Below the pieces are notes generated by a model that saw only the letters and a program-made list of their open reading frames with translations, searched no databases and was not told the origin of the DNA. DNA of 64,000 bases from an uncultured Cetobacterium sp. Lineage in GTDB: Bacteria; Fusobacteriota; Fusobacteriia; Fusobacteriales; Fusobacteriaceae. The position numbers and the translations under genes were made by a program. The stretch covers positions 1 through 64,000 of the forward strand of contig NZ_CAMFHX010000012.1 of NCBI RefSeq assembly GCF_945952365.1, read 5' to 3'. Position 1 is the stretch's first letter. Each line of letters starts with the position of its first letter. This document shows positions 1 through 8,566 of the stretch, one piece after another.

Positions 1-138
1 AAAATTACATCATTGCATTCTGCCAAAAAACCTACAATTTATTCTACCATTAACAGTATATCATATTTTATAGAAATAGGAAAGATGGAATGATATGAAA
101 AAAGAGAGATTTAGAGGTGTTTTTTATAAATAATCTTA

Positions 139-147
139 TGCTATAAT
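139..147 (+). promoter_or_regulatory. extended -10 promoter for the 27-residue peptide gene
   Basis: TG-C-TATAAT is a perfect extended -10 element, with no convincing -35. It lies about 35 nt upstream of the ATG at 181, with a strong ribosome site (GGAAGGGG) in between. It is inferred to drive the small peptide gene at 181. Confidence 0.55.
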
Positions 148-180
148 ATTTACAAGTCTAAGATAGGAAGGGGAATTTTG

Positions 181-264
181 ATGACTATTAAATTAAAAAT
201 GGAGAAGTGGGGAGTATTACGTATAATTTATGCAGCATATTTACTATTCTTTTGTAAAGAATAG
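181..264 (+). CDS. small hydrophobic peptide, 27 residues
   Basis: This short ORF starts with ATG 8 nt after a strong Shine-Dalgarno (GGAAGGGG) and has its own extended -10 promoter and a perfect terminator hairpin after it, so it looks like a complete transcription unit. The product has a basic, Trp-containing N-terminal third (MTIKLKMEKWG) and a hydrophobic C-terminal half (IIYAAYLLFF) ending CKE, which fits a membrane-associated peptide. No family is recognised. It could be a leader peptide, a type I toxin-like peptide or a small membrane protein. The signals around it are seen directly; translation is inferred. Confidence 0.5.
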   Translation: MTIKLKMEKWGVLRIIYAAYLLFFCKE

Positions 265-280
265 TAAAATCTGGGGTTTA

Positions 281-324
281 AATTAAAAATAGCAAGGTTA
301 ACTTATACCTTGCTATTTTTAATT
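281..324. terminator. bidirectional terminator with an 18-bp stem
   Basis: AATTAAAAATAGCAAGGT at 281-298 pairs perfectly with its reverse complement at 307-324 across an 8-nt loop. A/T tracts on both sides let it work in both directions. It ends the 27-residue peptide unit on the plus strand, and its stem includes the last codons of the minus-strand kinase-like gene. Confidence 0.85.
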
Positions 325-827
325 TCTTGTAATATAAGGTTATAAATATTCAACGGAATTTTTCCTTCTAATCTTCTAAGAAATTCTTTTCTATTATATT
401 TGGAAAATTTAATATGTTTGTAGTCTTCTAAATCAAGAGCGTAGATTTCATTGTTTTTTAAAATGAAATTATCTAAGCTTAGATCACCGCAATAGATTTT
501 ATTTTTTAAAAGGATTAGTATAATATGAACATATTTGTTAATAATTTTAAGATCATTAGGATTTCTTTCTAAAAAATTTTCTAGAGATTCTCCATGTAGA
601 TTTGCAGTTTCAATATGATATTTTGAGTAGTTTATAACTATGGGTGTTTTGATGTTCAAGGAATTTAATAAATTACATATGTAATAGAAATTGTTGCCAG
701 GATATAATCGTAAATTTATAAAAAATTTAAAACGATTTATAAGTTTTGGTGAAAATGTTTTGATAAATGTGTCAGTTTTTGAATTGTAGAAAACAGAGCT
801 TCTGGCATGACTTACTATAATTTTCAT
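303..827 (-). CDS. LPS-kinase-like protein (protein-kinase fold)
   Basis: A 174-residue protein whose C-terminal half carries a degenerate kinase catalytic loop (YCGDLSLDNFIL, around residues 112-123, with Cys in place of the usual His) followed by a metal-binding-like ALDLED segment. This layout matches the small LPS core kinases (RfaY/WaaY, InaA-like) better than Ser/Thr kinases. It is short for the family and the N-lobe is hard to recognise, so activity is uncertain. The start is supported by AAGGAGATAAC just upstream. It is transcribed away from the LPS cluster and ends in the shared hairpin at 281-324. The likely role is phosphorylation of LPS core sugar in the cytoplasm before export, which is inferred. 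Confidence 0.6.
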   Translation of the reverse strand: MKIIVSHARSSVFYNSKTDTFIKTFSPKLINRFKFFINLRLYPGNNFYYICNLLNSLNIKTPIVINYSKYHIETANLHGESLENFLERNPNDLKIINKYVHIILILLKNKIYCGDLSLDNFILKNNEIYALDLEDYKHIKFSKYNRKEFLRRLEGKIPLNIYNLILQEIKNSKV

Positions 828-904
828 ATGTTATCTCCTTCATGTTATTAAATAACATTATTATAGCATAAAATGCCTAGCATGTTAAAAAAAAACTTAA
901 AGTG

Positions 905-913
905 TGCTACAAT
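905..913 (+). promoter_or_regulatory. extended -10 promoter of the LPS cluster
   Basis: TG-C-TACAAT lies about 42 nt upstream of the ATG at 955, in the gap between the divergent kinase-like genes. It is the best candidate promoter for the plus-strand run that starts at 955. No clear -35 hexamer is visible. Confidence 0.45.
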
Positions 914-954
914 AAAATATAAAAATAAAAAATGAATATAAGGTAGGGTATAGA

Positions 955-1674
955 ATGGAAAAATATTTATACAAGGATAAAACGCTATTTTATTATGATG
1001 AAAGATATAGAGATATTTTAAAAGCTATTTTAGATAGAAATATGAAAGTTCTAAAAATTTTAAAAGAAAATCGTAGAAGTTATATAGCTGTGGTTGATGT
1101 GAATGGGGAAAAGTATATAATAAAAGAAAGTAGAAATGAATATAGAATATTTCAAAGAAAATTAATGAGTTTATTTAAAAAGGGGGAGTTTGTAGTAACT
1201 TTAGAAAATATCCACAAAATGATATATGAAGAGGGCATGTTAGAGTATGCAGAACCTTTCGGAGCAGTTTTAGAGAGAAAAAACGGAATGATATCTTATA
1301 ATCTTTTGCTAATGGAATATGTAGGTGAAGAGATATTTCCAGATAATTTTCAAAATATGATGAAAACTATTCAAAAGATTCATAAAAAAGGCTATTATCA
1401 TGGAGATTTCAACCCTTCAAACTTTATTCTTAATTCAAGTGGAAAGATAAGAGTCATTGATACTCAAGGGAAAAAGATGGGGTTTGGAAACTATAGAGCA
1501 CATTATGATTTAATAACAATGCAGATGGACAATTATCCTGAGATGATTTATCCATATAAAAAAAATATATTTTATTATGTAGCTTTGGGAATGAAGAAGT
1601 TTAAAAGAAATAAAATTGTAAGTGCTATAAAAGCTTTTAAAAATAGGATGAGAGATAGAAGATATAACGATTAG
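955..1674 (+). CDS. lipopolysaccharide core kinase (RfaY/WaaY-like)
   Basis: A 239-residue protein with the kinase-fold signature of LPS core heptose kinases: a lysine-bearing strand near residues 60-62 (KYIIKES), the catalytic loop YYHGDFNPSNFIL near residues 147-159 and the metal-binding VIDTQG that follows. Family members phosphorylate core heptose or Kdo using ATP on the cytoplasmic side of the inner membrane. It heads the plus-strand glycan cluster, with the next glycosyltransferase 10 nt downstream, so it is probably co-transcribed. It is only distantly similar to the minus-strand kinase-like gene next door. The exact sugar acceptor cannot be read from sequence. Confidence 0.75.
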   Translation: MEKYLYKDKTLFYYDERYRDILKAILDRNMKVLKILKENRRSYIAVVDVNGEKYIIKESRNEYRIFQRKLMSLFKKGEFVVTLENIHKMIYEEGMLEYAEPFGAVLERKNGMISYNLLLMEYVGEEIFPDNFQNMMKTIQKIHKKGYYHGDFNPSNFILNSSGKIRVIDTQGKKMGFGNYRAHYDLITMQMDNYPEMIYPYKKNIFYYVALGMKKFKRNKIVSAIKAFKNRMRDRRYND

Positions 1675-1684
1675 GAGATGAGTT

Positions 1685-2848
1685 ATGAAAAAGAAGATAG
1701 TTTTTTCTATTGATACACTACTTGTAGGTGGAATAGAGAAAGTTTTAATTGAATTATTAAAAAATATCTCAAAAGAGAGATATGAAGTAACACTTTTAAT
1801 AGGCTATAAAATGGATGAACTCGAGAAATTAAAAAATGAAATTCCTAAAGAGGTTGAAATAAAATATATATTAGAAGAGAATATTTATACCGATGGAAAA
1901 AAAAGAAAAGCTATGGGAACTTTAGATAAATTAGGAAAAATATTTTTTGAAGCGACATCATTTATTAGAAAAATAGCTTTTAAAAAAAGACTGCTGGAGT
2001 ATGTAAAAGGTGCAGATACAGTTATTGATTTTGATATGACATTAGCGTCTTATGCAAAAGATGTAGATAAGAACATAGTAACTTTCTGCCATTTTAGTCC
2101 AAAAAATTATAATAGAGGAATAAAGAGAAGACAGGAAAGACATGGGAAAAAACTAGCTATGTACGATAAAGTTGTAGTTATATCTGAGGATATGAAAAAA
2201 GAAGCAGAAGAGATGTATCCTTTTTTAAGTAATAAGCTAGTAACAATTTATAACTCTTTTAATATTGATGAACTTTTAAGAAAATCTAATGAGAGTATAG
2301 ATGAAAATGATAAAAAATTAATGGCTAAAAAGTATATACTTTCAATTGGAAGACTAGAAGAAACTCAAAAAGATTTTACTACACTGATTAAGGCTTATAA
2401 AAATGCTAGTAAAAAAATAGAGGAAAAATTATATATAATAGGTGATGGTAGACATAGAGAAAATTTAGAAAAACTGATTGAAGAACTTGATTTAAAAGAT
2501 AGAGTGGTTCTTTTAGGGTTTAGGAAAAATCCTTATCCTTGGATAAAAAATGCAAGTTTCTTTGTTCATAGTTCTAAATTTGAAGGATTACCTACAGTTT
2601 TAATAGAGGCATCAATTTTGGGTAAAGCGATAATATCTACAGATTGTCCAACAGGTCCGAGAGAGATTTTACTTGATGGTGAAACTGGAATCTTGACTAA
2701 AATTGGAGATTCAGAAGATTTAGGAAAAGCAATAGAAAAAATGAGTCAGAGTGAAGAGTTAAAAGCTAAATATAGTATCTTAGCAAAAGAAAAATCAAAG
2801 AGATTTAGTTCAGAAGAAGTTATGAAAAAAGTAGAAATGGTTATTTAG
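1685..2848 (+). CDS. GT4-family glycosyltransferase
   Basis: A 387-residue GT-B glycosyltransferase. The N-terminal domain opens with a strand and a GGIEKV loop typical of GT4 enzymes. The C-terminal nucleotide-sugar domain carries ILSIGRLEETQKDF, a VHSSKFEGLPTVLIEA segment with the E-x7-E-type acidic residues, and DCPTGPREIL. It lies in a tightly packed run (9-10 nt gaps) and shares its architecture with the next gene, suggesting successive additions to LPS outer core. Donor and acceptor sugars are unknown. Confidence 0.85.
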   Translation: MKKKIVFSIDTLLVGGIEKVLIELLKNISKERYEVTLLIGYKMDELEKLKNEIPKEVEIKYILEENIYTDGKKRKAMGTLDKLGKIFFEATSFIRKIAFKKRLLEYVKGADTVIDFDMTLASYAKDVDKNIVTFCHFSPKNYNRGIKRRQERHGKKLAMYDKVVVISEDMKKEAEEMYPFLSNKLVTIYNSFNIDELLRKSNESIDENDKKLMAKKYILSIGRLEETQKDFTTLIKAYKNASKKIEEKLYIIGDGRHRENLEKLIEELDLKDRVVLLGFRKNPYPWIKNASFFVHSSKFEGLPTVLIEASILGKAIISTDCPTGPREILLDGETGILTKIGDSEDLGKAIEKMSQSEELKAKYSILAKEKSKRFSSEEVMKKVEMVI

Positions 2849-2857
2849 GGGGGAGTT

Positions 2858-3979
2858 ATGAAAAAAATAGTTTTTAATACAGACTCTCTTATATTAGGTG
2901 GAGCTGAAAAAATAGCTTTAGATTATGTTGCAATATTATCTAAAAAATATGAAGTTGAGTTATTAATAAATGAAGATAATGGAGCTGGGAATAAGTTAAT
3001 TGAATCTATTCCAAAAAATGTAAAATATAGATATGTCGTATCTAAAGAGACAATTGAAAAAATAAATAGATATAGAGATAAAAAGAAAAATATTTTATAT
3101 AAAATTTTATACAGTTATTTTTTAAAGAAAAGAAGAGCTGAGTATAAAAAAAATATAGTTCAAATATTAAAGGATATGGAGTACGATTATCTTTTTGATT
3201 TCTATTGCAAAATTCCTATAGAAAGTTTAGATCAAAGAGCAATTACTTTTTTACATTCAAGTTTGGGAGAACTTAAAGATAAAAAAAGAAAAGAGCTTCA
3301 GAAAAGATTTGATGCTGTAGGTAAAATTATTGTGGTGAGTGATTCTTTAAAAAATGAGGTTCAAAAGAACTTTAAGGAATATAATAGTAAATTGAAAAGA
3401 ATATATAATTTCTTTGATTTTAAAAAGTTAAAAGAGTTATCAAAAGAAAAGATTGAGTATGAGAAAAAATATATTTTAGCATGTTCAAGGTTAGATAAAA
3501 ACAAGGATTTAATAACATTAATTAAAGCTTTTAAAAGTATAGAAAGTAAGGTTGAAGAGAGTCTATATATAGTTGGGGATGGACCAGAATATAAAAATAT
3601 TAATAATTTTATAAAAGAAAATAGATGTGAAGATAAAGTTAAAATGATTGGGCAACAATCTAATCCATATAAATGGATGAAAAATTGTGAACTTTTTGTC
3701 CACAGCTCTAAAAGAGAAGGATTTGGGATGGTTTTAGTTGAAGCTATGAGTTTTGGAAAAAATGTAGTTGCAACGGATTGCCCGATAGGACCAAGTGAAA
3801 TTTTAGGAGAGGGAAGATATGGAGAGTTAGTATCTGTTGGAGATTGGAAGAAGTTAGGAGAATCATTAGTTATATCTTTAGAAAAAAAATCTAGATTTAA
3901 TGAAGATAATATAGATAGAGCTTTAGAATTTTCAAAAGAGAACATAGAGGAAGAGATATATAACTTGATAGGAGAGTAA
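2858..3979 (+). CDS. GT4-family glycosyltransferase
   Basis: A 373-residue GT-B enzyme closely related in layout to the preceding gene: LILGGAEKIA near the N-terminus, ACSRLDKNKDLITLIKA opening the C-terminal domain, and FVHSSKREGFGMVLVEAMS followed by DCPIGPSEIL. The start is preceded by a GGGGGAG ribosome site. The reading frame is intact. It is probably a cytoplasmic LPS-core or O-unit glycosyltransferase acting on a lipid-linked acceptor; specificity is unknown. Confidence 0.85.
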   Translation: MKKIVFNTDSLILGGAEKIALDYVAILSKKYEVELLINEDNGAGNKLIESIPKNVKYRYVVSKETIEKINRYRDKKKNILYKILYSYFLKKRRAEYKKNIVQILKDMEYDYLFDFYCKIPIESLDQRAITFLHSSLGELKDKKRKELQKRFDAVGKIIVVSDSLKNEVQKNFKEYNSKLKRIYNFFDFKKLKELSKEKIEYEKKYILACSRLDKNKDLITLIKAFKSIESKVEESLYIVGDGPEYKNINNFIKENRCEDKVKMIGQQSNPYKWMKNCELFVHSSKREGFGMVLVEAMSFGKNVVATDCPIGPSEILGEGRYGELVSVGDWKKLGESLVISLEKKSRFNEDNIDRALEFSKENIEEEIYNLIGE

Positions 3980-3982
3980 AGT

Positions 3983-4738
3983 ATGAAAAAAGAGATACCA
4001 GTTTTAATGTATCATCAATTTGTAGATAAAGCATTAAAAAATAGTAAAGTGCATACCTATGTAACAGCAAAACAATTTGATTTACAGCTTAGAATGTTAA
4101 AACTTTTAGGATATGAAACTATAACCTTCAAGGATTTGAATAAAATAGGATTGGAAAATAGATTTAAAAAAAAGTATATAGTTTTAACTGTAGATGATGG
4201 TTATGTTAATAATTATGAATTTATGTTGCCAATATTGAAAAAGCATAATATGAAAGCTGTTGTTTATTTGGTTGAAGGGATTAAATATAACAGATGGGAT
4301 GTAGAGAAGTTTGGTGAAAGTGAAAAACTACCTATAATGGAAACAGAGATGGTAAAAGATTTGATAAGAAGTGGTCTTATTGAGATTGGAGGGCATACTT
4401 ATACTCATCCAAGCTTACCAAAGTTAACCTTGGAAGATAAAAGAAAAGAGATTGTTGAATCTAAAAAAGCGACAGAGGAGAAGTATGGAATAAAGCTAGT
4501 TAGCTTTGCATATCCTTATGGACATTTAGATGAAGAGAGTGTACAAGTTGTAAAAGAAGCTGGTTATAAATTTGCAGTTTCAACAGACACAGGAACTGGA
4601 GTTTTTACAGATAATTTATTTGATATAAGACGAAGTGGAATCGATAAAACAACTATTTTTGATTTTTTAAGAAAAATATCTTATAAATATTCTATTTATA
4701 AAGGAAGAAAATATTCACAAAAAAAAGAGAGAAGGTAA
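3983..4738 (+). CDS. polysaccharide deacetylase (NodB/CE4 fold)
   Basis: A 251-residue protein with the CE4 metal-dependent deacetylase motifs: VLTVDDGYVNN (motif 1, first Asp as base and second as metal ligand, near residues 71-81), GGHTYTHPSL (motif 2, H-x3-H metal ligands, near 137-146) and SFAYPYGH (motif 3, near 173-180). Such enzymes remove N-acetyl groups from amino sugars. No signal peptide is visible, so it may act on a cytoplasmic glycolipid intermediate, as in LPS modification, rather than on peptidoglycan. It sits 3 nt after a glycosyltransferase and 1 nt before another, so it belongs to the same operon. Confidence 0.85.
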   Translation: MKKEIPVLMYHQFVDKALKNSKVHTYVTAKQFDLQLRMLKLLGYETITFKDLNKIGLENRFKKKYIVLTVDDGYVNNYEFMLPILKKHNMKAVVYLVEGIKYNRWDVEKFGESEKLPIMETEMVKDLIRSGLIEIGGHTYTHPSLPKLTLEDKRKEIVESKKATEEKYGIKLVSFAYPYGHLDEESVQVVKEAGYKFAVSTDTGTGVFTDNLFDIRRSGIDKTTIFDFLRKISYKYSIYKGRKYSQKKERR

Positions 4739-4739
4739 T

Positions 4740-5651
4740 ATGTTAAGTATAATTGTTCCAGTTTATAATGTAGAGAAATATTTAGAACAATGTTTAGATT
4801 CATTATTGAAATTGGATTTAGAAAAAGAGATTATAGTAGTAAATGATGGATCAAAAGATAAAAGTTCAGAAATTTTAAAAAAATATGAGAATATGAATTT
4901 AAATAATTTTTTAGTGATAAAAAAAGAGAATGAGGGCTTATCTGAAGCTAGAAATGTAGGGATGAGCTTAGCTAATGGAGATTATATCTATTTTATTGAT
5001 AGTGACGACTTTTTGAATCCAGTTAAATTTGAAAAAATGTATACTGAAGGTATAAAAAATAAAGTTGACATAATAGTAGGGAGTGGAGTCTATTATTATG
5101 ATTCTGGGAAGATTGAAAGTATAAAACGGGGACAAAGATTATGGGGAGCCTATGGTGCAGAGATTGGAAATATATTGCTATATCTTCTATCTAAGAAAAA
5201 TTATGAAACAGTTGTTTGGCTCAATATTTATAAAAAGGATTTGTTAGAAAAAAATAATCTTAGCTTTGAAAAAGGTTATTTACATGAGGATGAAATTTTT
5301 ACTCCACGAGCACTATATTATGCAAAGAGTATATATGTAGATTTAGATGAATTTTATTACTATCGTCAGAGAGAAGGAAGTATAGTTAGTTCGAAAGGAA
5401 AAAAATATCATGTAGATTTGAATCATATGGTAGATCTTTTGATTGATTTTACGCTGAAAGAGAATATAATAGATAGAAAATGGTGCGATAGAATTTTTTG
5501 GCTATATTATTCTAATTTGAGGGATGGGGGATACTATTCGCAAGCAACATATAAAAGGTTGGGTAAAATCAATTGTGGAATGAATTTATTGAAAAAAGTA
5601 AAGATTTATTTTGAAGTAAAATTCTCAAAGGGTTTAGAGGTAATATCATGA
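4740..5651 (+). CDS. GT2-family glycosyltransferase
   Basis: A 303-residue GT-A enzyme: IIVPVYNVEKYLEQCLDSLL at the N-terminus, IIVVNDGSKDKS (nucleotide binding), SEARNVGMSLANGDYIYFIDSDD with the DxD-type metal motif near residue 85, and a C-terminal LHEDEIFTPRA segment with the catalytic acid. It overlaps the next GT4 gene by 4 nt (translational coupling). It is a clear paralogue of the GT2 gene at 25406-26335, which is also followed by a related GT4 gene. Confidence 0.87.
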   Translation: MLSIIVPVYNVEKYLEQCLDSLLKLDLEKEIIVVNDGSKDKSSEILKKYENMNLNNFLVIKKENEGLSEARNVGMSLANGDYIYFIDSDDFLNPVKFEKMYTEGIKNKVDIIVGSGVYYYDSGKIESIKRGQRLWGAYGAEIGNILLYLLSKKNYETVVWLNIYKKDLLEKNNLSFEKGYLHEDEIFTPRALYYAKSIYVDLDEFYYYRQREGSIVSSKGKKYHVDLNHMVDLLIDFTLKENIIDRKWCDRIFWLYYSNLRDGGYYSQATYKRLGKINCGMNLLKKVKIYFEVKFSKGLEVIS

Positions 5652-6769
5652 AGAGAAAAGTTCTAATAGTTATAGATTCATTGACTGGTGGTGGTGCTGA
5701 AAAGGTATTGTATGATATTTTAAAAAGATTGGACAAAGATAAATTTATAATTGATGTATTTTTATTTTCAAAAAGTGGAGTATATTTAGAAAGAGTAAAA
5801 AAAGAGATAAATAAAGTTTATGGTTTTGATCCGAAAATAAAAGATAAAACTAAATTAATAAGTTTAATAAAGAATCGTTGGAGAAAAATATATAGATTTC
5901 TTGTATTGAAAAAAATGATTCCGCTATTGCCAAATAACTATGATGTTGAGATAGCTTTTTTAGAGGGTGAAAGTACTAAGTTTATATCTGAAAGAAAAAA
6001 CAAAGCAAAAAAAATAGCTTGGATTCATACTGATTTAGCAAAGCATAGAGTTTTAAGTAAGGAAGTAGAAAAGGAAGTTTATAAAGGAATAGATAAAATA
6101 ATCTGTGTATCAAATGATTCTAAAAATAATTTTATAGAGATTTATCCAGAATTTAAAGAAAAAGTTGAGGTGATTTATAATTTAATAGCAAAAGATGAAA
6201 TTTTAGAAAAGTCATCAGAATTAAATGAAAAAGCAAATCAACCAACCAAAATTACTATTATTTCTGTCGGAAGATTAATAAGTGTAAAAGGATATGATAT
6301 TTTACTAAAAGCTCATAAAATAAATTTAAATTTAGATTTGGATTATAATTTAAGAATTTTAGGAGAGGGATCGTTGAAAGATGAGTTACTGCAATATATA
6401 AAACAAAGTAAAATAGAAAATAATACTGAAATTTTAGAGTTTAAAGAAAATCCATATCCATTTATGAAAAATGCGGATATATTTGTGCTATCATCTAGAT
6501 ACGAAGGGTTGCCTTTAGTGTTATGTGAAGCTCTAGTATTAGGATTACCTATCATTTCTACGAACTGTGTTGGACCAAAAGAGCTTTTAAAAAATGGAGA
6601 GATAGGAAAAATAGTTGAAGTTGAAGATGTAGAAAATCTAGCTTTAGCTATAAGAGAATTAATAGAAGATGAAGAGAAGCGAATTTATTATTCAAAAATG
6701 TCAAAAGACAGAGCAAAAATATTTGACGAGTCTGAAACAATAAGAAAAATTGAGGTAATACTTCAATAG
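5648..6769 (+). CDS. GT4-family glycosyltransferase
   Basis: A 373-residue GT-B enzyme with LTGGGAEKVLYDILKRL at the N-terminus, the shared IAFLEGESTKFIS and KIAWIHTDLAKHR blocks, and a C-terminal donor-binding region (VGRLISVKGYDILLKA, FVLSSRYEGLPLVLCEA, NCVGPKELL). It overlaps the upstream GT2 gene by 4 nt. Its closest relative in the window is the gene at 26347-27474; the shared blocks continue through the whole length, so the two are paralogues. Confidence 0.87.
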   Translation: MKRKVLIVIDSLTGGGAEKVLYDILKRLDKDKFIIDVFLFSKSGVYLERVKKEINKVYGFDPKIKDKTKLISLIKNRWRKIYRFLVLKKMIPLLPNNYDVEIAFLEGESTKFISERKNKAKKIAWIHTDLAKHRVLSKEVEKEVYKGIDKIICVSNDSKNNFIEIYPEFKEKVEVIYNLIAKDEILEKSSELNEKANQPTKITIISVGRLISVKGYDILLKAHKINLNLDLDYNLRILGEGSLKDELLQYIKQSKIENNTEILEFKENPYPFMKNADIFVLSSRYEGLPLVLCEALVLGLPIISTNCVGPKELLKNGEIGKIVEVEDVENLALAIRELIEDEEKRIYYSKMSKDRAKIFDESETIRKIEVILQ

Positions 6770-6770
6770 T

Positions 6771-7331
6771 ATGAGGGGGATAAAAGTGAAGGATTTGATA
6801 TTAAAGTTAAGAAATAAGATTACTCTTGATAAAGGAAATGAGATAATTCAAGAAAATGGAATTAAAATTAGGGACTGTGTTATAAAAGTTAGAGGAAAGG
6901 GAAATAAGATTATTTTTAAAAAGAACTCTAATTTAAACAAGGTTAATATAGAGATAAGAGGTAATAATTGTACTTTAGAAATTGGTGAAGAAACAGTTAT
7001 AGGTAAAAATACATATTTTTCTGTAAAAGGAGAAGCTAAAAGTATTGTTGTTGGAAAAGATTGTATGTTTTCTAGGAATAATAAAATAATGACAGATGAT
7101 GGTCATGATATCTTTATGGATGGTAAAAAAATTAATGAATCTAAAAGTATAAAAATATGTGATGAAGTTTGGCTAGCAGATAGCTCAACAATTTTAAAAG
7201 GTGTTCAAATATCAAAAGGAAGTGTAGTTGGATTAGGGTCTTTAGTAACTAAAAGTTGTTTTGAAGAAAGGGTTATTTTAGTTGGAAATCCTGCAAAAAT
7301 TATAAAAAGAGGAATAATATGGAAAAAATAA
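6771..7331 (+). CDS. hexapeptide-repeat acyltransferase
   Basis: A 186-residue left-handed beta-helix protein. Its imperfect [LIV]-G-x4 hexapeptide turns run from about residue 40 to 165 and include VGKDCMFSRNNKIMTDDGHDIF, where His is the likely catalytic base, and GSVVGLGSLVT. Members of this group acetylate sugar hydroxyls or amines using acetyl-CoA. It starts 1 nt after the GT4 gene and overlaps the O-antigen-ligase-like gene by 13 nt, so all three are translationally linked. It likely O-acetylates an LPS sugar; the exact substrate is unknown. Confidence 0.8.
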   Translation: MRGIKVKDLILKLRNKITLDKGNEIIQENGIKIRDCVIKVRGKGNKIIFKKNSNLNKVNIEIRGNNCTLEIGEETVIGKNTYFSVKGEAKSIVVGKDCMFSRNNKIMTDDGHDIFMDGKKINESKSIKICDEVWLADSSTILKGVQISKGSVVGLGSLVTKSCFEERVILVGNPAKIIKRGIIWKK

Positions 7332-8566
7332 TAAGATATAGAGATAAAATAGAAAAAGTAGGATTAGCTGGAGTATTTATATATGGAATATCTCTTGTGG
7401 CAGCAAAAGGTGGAGTTAATATAGGGTTAGCATTAATGACTTTATCGGCATTATTTTTTATAAAAGATTTGAAGTTAAATAAAATAGAGAAAGAATATAA
7501 ATTTTTATTAATTATACTCTTTCTGACACCGATATTTGATATTTTTTCACCAGGTGGAGTGAAGTCTTCAAAAGAGAGTATAAGTCAAATGTATAGATTA
7601 TTACCGTTATTTATAGCACCTATTTTTCTAACGTCTAAAGAGAGAATAGAAAAATTCTTATATCTTATAACAGGTTCGGTGCTAGTTAATTGTGTGTATG
7701 GATTAAATGTTTATAGATTAGCAAAATGGAACTTTAAATTAAGATATCAAAGCATAACGAATATAATGGATAGTGCCCATGCTCTTGTAGGGTTATCTTT
7801 TATAGTTTTAACATTGATTGTACTAGAAATAAAGAATAAAAAATATAAAAGATTAGCTTATTTACTGCCAGTATATTTTTTAAATTTAACATGTATTTTA
7901 CTAGGACAAACTAGAGGAGCTTGGCTAGCTTTAATTGGTGGATTAGGAATATTTGCGTTATTGGGATTGACTAGAAAGATGTTATTTACAGTTATAGTAG
8001 GAATTACATTACTAATTGGATTTAATGTTAAAAATTTACAAAATAATAGGTATATTAAGAGGCTCCAAAGTATATCAAATGCCAAAAAAGATGATTCTAG
8101 TAAGATAAGACTACTTATGTGGGAGGCATCTACTGATATTTATTTAAAGCATCCTGTTTTTGGAGTTGGAAAAGATAATTCATCAAGCTATTATTTAGAA
8201 TACTTTGAAAAAAATAACTCTTATAATAAGGTTGCAAAGTGGTCAGTTCCTATGATGAAAAGTGTTGCTACAGCAGGAAACCCTCATAATATGTATTTCG
8301 AAAACTTAGTAGATATGGGGGCTTTATTCTTTGGTTTATTAGCTTTTTGGGGGTATATACTTTATATCGCTTTAAAAGCAACGATAAAAAGTGAAAAGAA
8401 TAGTGATGTTTATTGGTTATATTTAATGTCAACCTCGATGATAATAGCATACTATATAACTGGATTAACAGAGGCTTCGTGGGGGAATTTTATAAAAAGA
8501 CACGTATATCTAGTAGCTATAATTGTTTATATATCTAATAAGAGGTTAAGTAATGCTCAAAAGTAA
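7319..8566 (+). CDS. O-antigen ligase-like membrane protein (WaaL type)
   Basis: A 415-residue polytopic membrane protein with about 10-12 hydrophobic segments and a large periplasmic loop (about residues 240-320) holding the Wzy_C-like motifs: LLGQTRGAWLALIGG before the loop, IRLLMWEASTDIY, HPVFGVGKDN and GNPHNMYFENLVDMG. These are typical of WaaL ligases, which join lipid-linked O-polysaccharide to the lipid A-core. A Wzy polymerase is less likely because a separate candidate lies at 24292 in the O-unit cluster. It overlaps both neighbouring genes. Confidence 0.75.
   Translation: MEKIIRYRDKIEKVGLAGVFIYGISLVAAKGGVNIGLALMTLSALFFIKDLKLNKIEKEYKFLLIILFLTPIFDIFSPGGVKSSKESISQMYRLLPLFIAPIFLTSKERIEKFLYLITGSVLVNCVYGLNVYRLAKWNFKLRYQSITNIMDSAHALVGLSFIVLTLIVLEIKNKKYKRLAYLLPVYFLNLTCILLGQTRGAWLALIGGLGIFALLGLTRKMLFTVIVGITLLIGFNVKNLQNNRYIKRLQSISNAKKDDSSKIRLLMWEASTDIYLKHPVFGVGKDNSSSYYLEYFEKNNSYNKVAKWSVPMMKSVATAGNPHNMYFENLVDMGALFFGLLAFWGYILYIALKATIKSEKNSDVYWLYLMSTSMIIAYYITGLTEASWGNFIKRHVYLVAIIVYISNKRLSNAQK

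Noticed and set aside
3361-3945. Long minus-strand frame opposite a GT4 gene
   Set aside because: It mirrors the coding frame of the plus-strand glycosyltransferase, has no ribosome site and its product is low-complexity; an antisense shadow.
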